Shown piece after piece: positions 1 through 4,739 of a DNA stretch of 35,889 bases. The stretch is from a virus. The stretch is taken from positions 1-35,889 of IMG/VR virus record IMGVR_UViG_3300036766_000229. One strand, given 5' to 3'. Each line of letters opens with the position of its first letter. The stretch's first letter is position 1. Below the pieces are notes generated by a model. The model was not told where the DNA came from, ran no database searches, and worked only from the letters and a program-made list of their open reading frames with translations. Both the position numbers and the translations under genes were made by a program.

Positions 1-1
1 A

Positions 2-400
2 CATAGAGTCGTCTGGCTCGACCATCACGCTTGCTTTTATTGTGGGATGAACTTATGGGACGCTTTGCACCATATCATCAGCCCGTCCTTCTACCTCTAC
101 ATAGACGGCAAGCACAATGAAAGCATCCTGAACTCTGCTCCGATACACAATTTCAAACATCCTGACGCAGTAGGTGAGATCGAGAATTGCCATATTGGAA
201 ATGAGGCTTGGCTCTACAAGGAGGAGAATATCTCGATGCTCCTTAAGTTGGTCTACCAAACCTTGACCGAGAACTATGGCTACCAAATAAAGCCTTTGGA
301 TATAGACTTTCTGACCAAGTATTACTATCTCTACGGGGAGGATTTCTTCAAGGAAAACCCCGTTATTTCTTATCCACAGGCTGTCATAGAAACCCCTTGA
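2..400 (+). CDS. HNH-type nuclease-like protein, 5' end beyond the window edge
   Basis: The frame is open from base 2. A start at ATG 47 is possible, but the codons before it read as real protein (HRVVWLDHHACFYCG), so the true start is probably upstream. If the window is circular, the frame continues back to an ATG at 35864 and gives a 141-residue protein. A CxxC pair, a following DALHHI segment, and a later Asn...CHIGN segment match the order of Cys, His and Asn residues in small phage HNH endonucleases. Phage HNH nucleases often lie near the terminase genes and help DNA packaging or recombination. The TGA stop lies inside the -35 box of promoter P1. The family call is from motif order only. 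Confidence 0.55.
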   Translation, partial: HRVVWLDHHACFYCGMNLWDALHHIISPSFYLYIDGKHNESILNSAPIHNFKHPDAVGEIENCHIGNEAWLYKEENISMLLKLVYQTLTENYGYQIKPLDIDFLTKYYYLYGEDFFKENPVISYPQAVIETP

Positions 401-425
401 CTTCGTTTACTACGTTTACTAATAT
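370..425 (+). promoter_or_regulatory. Promoter P1 with upstream TTATCCACA box and tandem 9-mers
   Basis: TTGACT lies at 397-402 and TAATAT at 420-425, with a 17-base spacer. The spacer holds two tandem copies of CGTTTACTA (405-422). A perfect TTATCCACA box (identical to the DnaA-box consensus) is at 370-378, inside the end of the preceding gene. The core is shared with three other promoters in the window (1674, 28064, 33084). It should start transcription near 432, just before the boxA-like element, and serve the HTH gene. Confidence 0.8.
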
Positions 426-436
426 AGAGACAGGAG

Positions 437-450
437 GTTCTTTGAAAACT
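437..450 (+). promoter_or_regulatory. boxA-like transcription antitermination element
   Basis: The 14 bases GTTCTTTGAAAACT match the boxA sequence of Gram-positive rRNA operon leaders, which recruits NusB/NusE to make RNA polymerase resistant to termination. It sits only a few bases downstream of the predicted start of transcription from P1, as in lambda nut sites. No boxB hairpin was recognised beside it. Confidence 0.55.
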
Positions 451-458
451 GAATAGGG
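438..458 (+). repeat. Left copy of a perfect 21-bp inverted repeat
   Basis: These 21 bases are the exact reverse complement of 867-887. The pair brackets two small genes (474-614 and 616-855). The flanking bases are also partly complementary. The left copy contains the boxA-like element. It could be the terminal repeat of a small element or one arm of a long-range RNA stem. Confidence 0.9.
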
Positions 459-473
459 GTAACAAAATCTATC

Positions 474-614
474 ATGCGTAAACTTTCAGGCGAACAAGTC
501 GCAAAAATTAAAACTCTACACCAAGAGGGTGAGAGCGAAAGAGCCATCGCAAAGGCGGTCGGTTGTTCTCGAAGTGCGGTGTGGTATCAGTTGAAGAAAG
601 CTAAACTCGTCTAG
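474..614 (+). CDS. Small helix-turn-helix DNA-binding protein
   Basis: A 46-residue protein that is almost entirely one helix-turn-helix. Residues 18-42 (EGESERAIAKAVGCSRSAVW) match the resolvase/homeodomain-like HTH pattern, with the turn at VGCS and the recognition helix RSAVWYQLKK. It probably binds DNA as a regulator. It is the first gene after promoter P1 and is separated by one base from the next ORF. The start ATG 474 gives a basic N-terminus; there is no good ribosome binding site at the normal distance. It has no catalytic domain, so it is not a full resolvase or transposase. Its operator may be the tandem 9-mers in the four related promoters, which is speculation. Confidence 0.75.
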   Translation: MRKLSGEQVAKIKTLHQEGESERAIAKAVGCSRSAVWYQLKKAKLV

Positions 615-615
615 T

Positions 616-855
616 ATGTACAAAGACAACATCACATACAAACTAAACTTTAGCTTCGACTTCTTTGGAGACATCACGAAGAATAAAGAGTCAGTGAGTT
701 CATTCAAAGAAGGCGAATTGTTCTATCACAACTCCGAGTTTGGTCGCTTCTACTCGGTAGCGGATGGAGCGCAAATCTCAGACGGCGTAGCGGCAAAAGT
801 CGGTCGTCAGATGAAGAAGAAAATGTTTGTGAAGGCGGAGGTGCAGATGTTCTAA
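616..855 (+). CDS. Hypothetical protein, 79 aa
   Basis: No family recognised. The protein is soluble, rich in aromatic residues (SFDFFGD near residues 13-19; FYHNSEFGRFYSV in the middle) and ends in a basic KKKMFVKAEVQMF segment. It follows the HTH gene with one base between stop and start, so the two are almost certainly co-transcribed from P1. It ends 11 bases before the right copy of the 21-bp inverted repeat. Confidence 0.65.
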   Translation: MYKDNITYKLNFSFDFFGDITKNKESVSSFKEGELFYHNSEFGRFYSVADGAQISDGVAAKVGRQMKKKMFVKAEVQMF

Positions 856-866
856 ATTAACCCACA

Positions 867-887
867 CCCTATTCAGTTTTCAAAGAA
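867..887 (-). repeat. Right copy of a perfect 21-bp inverted repeat
   Basis: Exact reverse complement of 438-458. It follows the stop of the 79-residue ORF. In an mRNA from P1 this segment could pair with the boxA-containing leader. There is no T-run directly after it, so it is not a simple terminator. Confidence 0.9.
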
Positions 888-920
888 TCTCCCGAGATTA
901 TAAGTAACCCATAGATTATT

Positions 921-1178
921 ATGTTTATCGCAATTTTCATCTTCCTGTTCATCCTCTTGCTTCCGCTCCTTGTGATTGTTCAGTTGGTTGCCAATAGGAA
1001 GAAGTTGAGACAGATGGATGATCTGATTGAGGAGTTCCGCAAGACAGAGTTCCAAACCGAAGTGGCAAAAGAAGATGCCAAGTATGCTTTGAGAAAGAGA
1101 CTCTCTGTACTCAAGTCTCACATTCTGGCCGACAAAAAAAGTCTTGAATTAGCCAACGATAAGATGCTTTACCTCTAG
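921..1178 (+). CDS. Small membrane-anchored coiled-coil protein
   Basis: 85 residues. An N-terminal hydrophobic helix (residues 1-24, FIAIFIFLFILLLPLLVIV) is followed by a charged, probably helical tail with heptad-like spacing. This looks like a single-pass inner-membrane protein with its tail in the cytoplasm. It ends one base before the next ORF, a multi-spanning protein, so the two may work together at the membrane. Function unknown. Confidence 0.65.
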   Translation: MFIAIFIFLFILLLPLLVIVQLVANRKKLRQMDDLIEEFRKTEFQTEVAKEDAKYALRKRLSVLKSHILADKKSLELANDKMLYL

Positions 1179-1179
1179 T

Positions 1180-1677
1180 ATGAGAGCCGTTAAAGTCATT
1201 CTTGGAGGGGTTGTGGTATTCTTCGCGGTCTACCTGATTCAAACTTGGTTGGGTTCTGCTTTGGGCCAAGCAGAGAGTTTCGCAATTTGGTGGCTCCTTG
1301 TCTTGGCCTCGATAGAAGAAGTAGGCAAACTCTCACCCGTCTTCTTCCTCAATAAAGAGGTTGGCAGGTATGACTTGATGAAATATGCGGTGTTGAGTGC
1401 GTGGACTTTGGCTGTAATAGAGACCTTCTTCTTTGAGTGGGGGGCGTTGTCTGACGGTCAAGGGTTCAATTGGGTGAGGCCTATTCTGGCCGTAAATGTT
1501 CACGTTGTGGCCACCCTGATAGCTTCAAGTTATTGGACTAGAAATAGACGGTTCGCCGATCTCCTCAAAGGGCTTCTAATAGCCGTGTTGGTACATACTT
1601 TATTCAACATCATTGTTATCAATTGGGTAGAGATTATCCACAGCTTTATCCCCAATTTTGTCCACAAAATCTCTTGA
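1180..1677 (+). CDS. PrsW/CPBP-like intramembrane protease candidate
   Basis: 165 residues with about five hydrophobic segments. Inside membrane segments lie EEVGK (residues 46-50, an EExxK motif), a Glu at 81, His108 and HTLFN (139-143, HxxxN). This order of EExxK, Glu, His and HxxxN is that of PrsW and related CAAX/bacteriocin-processing intramembrane proteases. PrsW cleaves anti-sigma factors in the host membrane. A phage copy could alter host envelope signalling, process a host membrane protein, or exclude other phages. It is shorter than typical PrsW (about 200-300 aa). The 3' end of the gene also holds the operator boxes of promoter P2, and its TGA stop is part of the -35 box. Confidence 0.55.
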   Translation: MRAVKVILGGVVVFFAVYLIQTWLGSALGQAESFAIWWLLVLASIEEVGKLSPVFFLNKEVGRYDLMKYAVLSAWTLAVIETFFFEWGALSDGQGFNWVRPILAVNVHVVATLIASSYWTRNRRFADLLKGLLIAVLVHTLFNIIVINWVEIIHSFIPNFVHKIS

Positions 1678-1702
1678 CTTCGTTTGCTAGGCTTACTAGA
1701 CT
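1634..1702 (+). promoter_or_regulatory. Promoter P2 with three TTATCCACA-like boxes
   Basis: TTGACT is at 1674-1679 and TAGACT at 1697-1702, with a 17-base spacer containing CGTTTGCTA followed by GGCTTACTA. Upstream boxes are TTATCCACA (1634-1642), TTATCCCCA (1647-1655) and TTGTCCACA (1658-1666), spaced about one to two helical turns, all within the coding end of the preceding gene. The core matches P1, P3 and P4. Transcription should begin near 1709 and run through the structured leader at 1717-1812. Confidence 0.8.
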
Positions 1703-1716
1703 ATAGGTAGTCAGAG

Positions 1717-1812
1717 TTGGTTCGGCCCTCCCCTTCAATCTGAATTACTGGTTATGACGTTGCTGAGTTAAAGAGCGCACAGACCTTAATTTGGAAGGGA
1801 GAGCCGAGCCAA
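1717..1812 (+). ncRNA. Structured leader RNA, long imperfect stem
   Basis: Bases 1717-1736 pair with 1794-1812: ten pairs (one G-U), one C/A mismatch, five pairs, a bulged C, then three pairs. This gives about 18 pairs closing a 57-base inner domain. The inner domain contains small possible helices (TCTG/CAGA) and, on the opposite strand, a GCTCTTTAAC string like E. coli boxA. It lies directly between promoter P2 and the ATG at 1838, so it is either a regulatory 5' leader or a separate small RNA. There is no U-run after it. It is not a recognisable tRNA. Confidence 0.55.
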
Positions 1813-1837
1813 TCGGATGATTAGATAATCAAAAACT

Positions 1838-2008
1838 ATGGATACATACACAAATGAAAAGGGCGAGCAGGTCATTATCGCCACGATGGATAACTTCCGT
1901 CTCGTAAACGCCATCGCCAAGTACGCGGTGATTGAGGGCAAGGACTCGGAAACGGTCAAGGCACTGAAAGCGGAAGCGTTGAAGCGTCTTACCCCAAAAG
2001 CCGAATGA
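1838..2008 (+). CDS. Small phage protein, 56 aa
   Basis: A 56-residue acidic/basic helical protein beginning MDTYTNEKGEQV and ending RLTPKAE. No family recognised. It is the first gene downstream of promoter P2 and its structured leader. The following ORF begins one base after its TGA stop, so the two are translationally close. Confidence 0.6.
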   Translation: MDTYTNEKGEQVIIATMDNFRLVNAIAKYAVIEGKDSETVKALKAEALKRLTPKAE

Positions 2009-2009
2009 G

Positions 2010-2354
2010 ATGCTCACGCTCTTTGGAGAGAAGATGGTCTACTCGAAGGGCTGGGAGCATAGATGCTCTCACGCCAAGAGCGGTAAGTGTACTTGCCAAT
2101 GCGGTGGAGCTAATCATGGCAAAGATCGTATGAGCAAAGTTAATACCAAATCCACCAAGCAACGCAAGCCAAAGAAGCCGAGCGATGCCACAACCCAAGC
2201 TATGTATCTAGCGGTGGCCAAGTACATCAAGGAATTGGGTGGCTCGGCCGCAGTCATTGGTGGCGTGTCCGTGATGAAGAAGCCCGAGGATTTGAAGTTC
2301 AATTATTCATTAGTTATTAACATCACGGGCCAATCCCCTGTTGAACCAAAATAA
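2010..2354 (+). CDS. Cys-rich (zinc-binding) phage protein
   Basis: 114 residues. The N-terminal third contains CSHAKSGKCTCQCGGANHGK (residues 19-38), a Cys/His-rich motif that recurs in small phage proteins and is likely to bind zinc. The middle is basic (KSTKQRKPKKPSD), followed by a helical segment. It may bind nucleic acid. The start ATG 2010 is one base after the previous stop. Confidence 0.6.
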   Translation: MLTLFGEKMVYSKGWEHRCSHAKSGKCTCQCGGANHGKDRMSKVNTKSTKQRKPKKPSDATTQAMYLAVAKYIKELGGSAAVIGGVSVMKKPEDLKFNYSLVINITGQSPVEPK

Positions 2355-2358
2355 ATCT

Positions 2359-2526
2359 ATGGGAGAAATAGCAGAAATGATGACGAGTGGAGTGATGTGC
2401 GAATGCTGTGGCGTTTATCTTGAATGCGAGGAATGCGAAGCCGAGGGCATCCCTGCCTATTGTTCTCTCAAGTGCGCCAAAGATAGAGGCCGAGGCAAAG
2501 AAGCGGTTTGCGACCATGACCAATGA
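2359..2526 (+). CDS. Small zinc-finger protein
   Basis: 55 residues, starting at ATG 2359 (an upstream TTG at 2341 is in frame but less likely). Four Cys pairs or singles (CECC, CEEC, C...C) surround GIPAYCSLKCAKDRG, a treble-clef-like pattern common in small phage proteins. The GIPxYCSxxCAxDRG part is a signature I recognise from siphophage genomes. Its TGA overlaps the ATG of the next small ORF. Confidence 0.6.
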   Translation: MGEIAEMMTSGVMCECCGVYLECEECEAEGIPAYCSLKCAKDRGRGKEAVCDHDQ

Positions 2527-2591
2527 AACAAGCAATCCAAAAAGCAATAGAGGGAGGGTGGCACGGTGTTCAGTCAGCACAGAATACATAG
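2523..2591 (+). pseudogene. Truncated N-terminal copy of the 3018-3344 gene
   Basis: The ORF starts by ATGA overlap and encodes only 22 residues. Its first 12 (MKQAIQKAIEGG) match the start of the 108-residue protein at 3018 (MKQAIKLAIEGG), with 32 of 36 bases identical. It then diverges and stops at TAG 2589. It looks like the remains of a duplicated gene cut by recombination. Confidence 0.5.
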
Positions 2592-2596
2592 ACATT

Positions 2597-2629
2597 ATTA
2601 ACAAAAGATTACTCACCCTAACCAAGCAA
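2597..2629 (+). repeat. Direct repeat R2, first copy
   Basis: Bases 2597-2611 and 2615-2629 match 2983-2997 and 2998-3012 exactly; the only difference is a 3-base insertion (2612-2614). The second copy lies immediately before the 3018 gene, whose own start is also duplicated at 2523. The arrangement suggests tandem duplication followed by deletion. Confidence 0.8.
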
Positions 2630-2639
2630 TAATAAATAT

Positions 2640-2900
2640 ATGACAACAACAACCAAAGACTGGCAAGAGAGGTTGGAAAAGTTCCCACTTGAAATTACCT
2701 GTAGTCTTGAAGCAGAAGAAATCCAAGATGTGTTGAAGCAGGTATCTCCACAACTCAAGTCCTTCATCCTCTCTGTAGAAAAAGAAGCCTACGAACAAGG
2801 TTTCAAAGAAGGGCAGAGGAGTGTGAAAGAAACATTATTGAAACATAGTGCCAGAATCCCGAAAGAAGTGTTAGCAAAGATTTTATCAACCTTAATATAA
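2640..2900 (+). CDS. Hypothetical phage protein, 86 aa
   Basis: Soluble and mainly helical, with MTTTTKDWQERLEKF at the N-terminus and a central YEQGFKEGQRSVKE segment. Similar short helical proteins occur in phage early regions, but no function is known to me. The next start codon follows its stop directly. Confidence 0.55.
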   Translation: MTTTTKDWQERLEKFPLEITCSLEAEEIQDVLKQVSPQLKSFILSVEKEAYEQGFKEGQRSVKETLLKHSARIPKEVLAKILSTLI

Positions 2901-2987
2901 ATGAGTATGAAAGAAGAAAACAAACACTTTATAGCAGGAATGGACCAAGAACTCTCCCAACAAGGTAAGGAGGTAAAGATTGATTAA
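2901..2987 (+). CDS. Possible micro-protein, 28 aa
   Basis: A 28-codon frame (MSMKEENKHFIAG...) starting immediately after the preceding stop and ending TAA 2985-2987. It fills the gap before the next gene and keeps the same reading-frame packing as its neighbours. There is no recognisable domain. It could simply be leader sequence. Confidence 0.3.
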   Translation: MSMKEENKHFIAGMDQELSQQGKEVKID

Positions 2988-3012
2988 CAAAAGATTAACC
3001 CTAACCAAGCAA
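2983..3012 (+). repeat. Direct repeat R2, second copy
   Basis: Thirty bases identical to the copy at 2597-2629 apart from a 3-base gap. Here it forms the short leader of the gene at 3018. Confidence 0.8.
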
Positions 3013-3017
3013 GAGAA

Positions 3018-3344
3018 ATGAAACAAGCAATAAAACTAGCAATAGAGGGAGGGTATTTCTGGAAGGGTGAGATGAATGAAAAACAAAAAGAAAAAGTAAT
3101 CACAATACTTAATGAGCATTGGCAAGAGGTTGTTGTTGATAAAGACTTCTGGCAGGCACTCGGTAAGGCGATGGGGTGGGTTAAATATACTCGTGCTGAT
3201 GGTTGTGGGGCAGATAATCCAAGAATAGAAGATATGCCAAATCAAGGTTGGAAAGAATCGTGGGAACATCACTGGCACCGCTTCAAAGCCCACCTAGCAG
3301 AAGGGAAAGATGCAGATAGTTTCTTTAAGGAGTTATTGAAATGA
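3018..3344 (+). CDS. Hypothetical phage protein (FWQALGKA family)
   Basis: 108 residues. It has an N-terminal MKQAIKLAIEGGY, a central DKDFWQALGKAMGW and a C-terminal HLAEGKDADSFFKELL segment. This three-part pattern recurs in small proteins of many siphophages, but I know of no assigned function. It ends with an ATGA overlap into a 22-codon YopX-like remnant. A truncated copy of its N-terminus lies at 2523. Confidence 0.65.
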   Translation: MKQAIKLAIEGGYFWKGEMNEKQKEKVITILNEHWQEVVVDKDFWQALGKAMGWVKYTRADGCGADNPRIEDMPNQGWKESWEHHWHRFKAHLAEGKDADSFFKELLK

Positions 3345-3409
3345 CTAGACCAATTAAGTTCAGAGCATGGGATAGAAAAGAGAAACGGTTTGTTAAGCCT
3401 GAACATTAA
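3341..3409 (+). pseudogene. YopX-like N-terminal remnant
   Basis: The 22-residue frame begins MTRPIKFRAWD, the typical N-terminus of YopX-family phage proteins (KFRAW), and stops after KPEH. The full-length family member in this genome is at 34485-34961 (KPVKFRAW). No continuation of the YopX domain follows, so this is a recombination remnant rather than a working protein. Confidence 0.5.
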
Positions 3410-3509
3410 AAGCCTTTATCGTATTCGGCAGGTACTTAGTCTCTTTGACGACAAAGACCGAGTTTCAATCAAGAAGGTTCGGGTGATAATGCAGGCAATC
3501 GAAGAATAA
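3390..3509 (+). CDS. Possible 39-aa protein or fragment, TTG start
   Basis: A frame shifted +1 from the YopX remnant reads LLSLNIKSLYRIRQVLSLFD... to TAA 3507-3509. The composition is protein-like, but the only available start is TTG 3390. It may be the C-terminal piece of another gene joined here by recombination. Confidence 0.25.
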   Translation: MLSLNIKSLYRIRQVLSLFDDKDRVSIKKVRVIMQAIEE

Positions 3510-3559
3510 TTATCCTCAATCTCTCCCTCACTTCTCTAGGAGTAAGGCTATTCTTGGTG

Positions 3560-3565
3560 TAAAAT
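3560..3565 (+). promoter_or_regulatory. Candidate -10 box before the KH gene
   Basis: TAAAAT preceded by TTGGTG. It lies in the 91-base gap before the KH-domain gene and would give a leader of about 30 bases. No matching -35 element was seen. Confidence 0.35.
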
Positions 3566-3600
3566 ATGTTAAAGAGTACAGAGCTAGAGTCCTCAACCCG

Positions 3601-3903
3601 ATGGAAGAAATCAAAGAAATCATTCTCACGATGGTTAAGAGCATAACCAAATACCCCGACGATGTTGTCTTAAACATCCAAGAGATTCAGGACGCTGAGC
3701 GCGGCGAGGTCGTCCAAATCAATATCAAGGTTAATACCGAGGACATCCCCTCTTGCATTGGCTCGGGTGGCAGTACGGCCGAGGCAATCAGACGCGTGGC
3801 TATCCTGACGGGGAAACGCATCCGCTTCCCAAAGTCCCTATTTATCCGAGTGGATGCGCCAGAGTTGCCGAAGAATCATTTCAACTTCAATGAGCGACAA
3901 TAA
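3601..3903 (+). CDS. KH-domain RNA-binding protein, KhpA-like
   Basis: 100 residues, close to the usual 75-100 of bacterial KhpA (YlqC). The N-terminal VKSITKYPDDV segment and the GSGG loop (residues 54-57, within SCIGSGGSTAEAIRRV) followed by a GKRIRFP strand match a type II KH domain, which binds single-stranded RNA. In bacteria KhpA pairs with KhpB/Jag to bind many RNAs. It sits directly upstream of the terminase genes, at the head of the structural transcription unit. Its last 14 bases overlap the next gene. Phage copies are unusual. Confidence 0.7.
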   Translation: MEEIKEIILTMVKSITKYPDDVVLNIQEIQDAERGEVVQINIKVNTEDIPSCIGSGGSTAEAIRRVAILTGKRIRFPKSLFIRVDAPELPKNHFNFNERQ

Positions 3904-4099
3904 AGACAATTTGATAATCTCACCCTACTTCCAACCCGAGCAGTTGAAAGAGACCTCTGCGCCAGTCTTCGATATGCGCCTCATTGTGGAGATCGGCAAA
4001 GTGTGTGCGACCTATGGATACAAAGAGTTTAACATTCAGGCCACCAATAAAGATGGAGTGGTGGTGGTCGGGCATGGCAAGTTCGTTAAGAAGCAATGA
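3890..4099 (+). CDS. Hypothetical protein, 69 aa
   Basis: The start at ATG 3890 (MSDNKDNLIISP) overlaps the end of the KH gene. A central MRLIVEIGKVCATYGYKEFNIQATNKDGVVVV segment suggests a small alpha/beta fold. No family recognised. It sits tightly between the KH gene and the small terminase. Confidence 0.6.
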   Translation: MSDNKDNLIISPYFQPEQLKETSAPVFDMRLIVEIGKVCATYGYKEFNIQATNKDGVVVVGHGKFVKKQ

Positions 4100-4100
4100 T

Positions 4101-4739
4101 ATGGCTACGAAACAAATCGGAGAGATTATAAAGGAGAAAGAGGGTAAGGTTGCCGATGTCCCTACAAAGGACAAGAAGCCCAAAGCTCCTGTGTATAGAA
4201 AGTTGTCCGTAAAGGAACAGGATATGCTCTTGGCCATCTTCGACAAGCATAGTGGCAACATCTCCTCGATGCTCCTAGATGAGAATTGCATCTTTAAGTC
4301 TTGGAATCAGCTTGCTCACTACCGAGACCTCTACGGCTTCAAAGATAAATTAGCTGAAATTAGGGGAGAAAGAGCTAAGAGAGTTATGGCTAATTTGGAG
4401 GACTCGAAAATCAAAGCGTTGCAGATAGCGCAGAAGTTTCTCGATCCACAGTACCAAATCGTCAGGAACAAACTTGGGGTAGAAGTTTATGATGCAGAAG
4501 GTGTCCCAATCATTGTGGAGAAACTTCCCTACTACAAGGAAATCAAAGTGGCTTGGGAAATCATTAAGGCTGAACTCGGTGAACCAACAGAAGGCATTGC
4601 TATCATTGGAGCAAAGGAGTTGGCGGCCAAACTGGATAAAGTGTTAGATGAGGACGACGATGAGATAGAAGTAAAACAAGATGAAGATATTCAAAACCAC
4701 CCCACGGCAGAAGAAAGTAATACGGGAGATAGTCTCTAA
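4101..4739 (+). CDS. terS: Terminase small subunit (probable)
   Basis: 212 residues from ATG 4101. Longer in-frame starts upstream would overlap the previous gene heavily. The N-terminal part has a lysine-rich lead, then KLSVKEQDMLLAIFDKHSGN, a helix-turn-helix-like DNA-binding region as in phage small terminases. The middle is helical and probably for oligomer formation. The C-terminus is very acidic (LDEDDDEIEV). Small terminase recognises the packaging site and loads the large subunit. The 59-base overlap with the large terminase and the gene order support the call; sequence motifs alone would not. Confidence 0.65.
   Translation: MATKQIGEIIKEKEGKVADVPTKDKKPKAPVYRKLSVKEQDMLLAIFDKHSGNISSMLLDENCIFKSWNQLAHYRDLYGFKDKLAEIRGERAKRVMANLEDSKIKALQIAQKFLDPQYQIVRNKLGVEVYDAEGVPIIVEKLPYYKEIKVAWEIIKAELGEPTEGIAIIGAKELAAKLDKVLDEDDDEIEVKQDEDIQNHPTAEESNTGDSL

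Noticed and set aside
1717-1812. tRNA gene (the GAGTTAAAGAGCGCACAG string looks like a D-arm region)
   Set aside because: No anticodon stem can be formed, the D-loop lacks GG, and the long closing stem does not fit an acceptor with CCA. Kept only as a structured RNA.
2408-2632. 74-codon plus-strand frame overlapping the zinc-finger gene
   Set aside because: It overlaps a recognisable zinc-finger protein in another frame and owes its length to the R2 repeat region. Probably a shadow.
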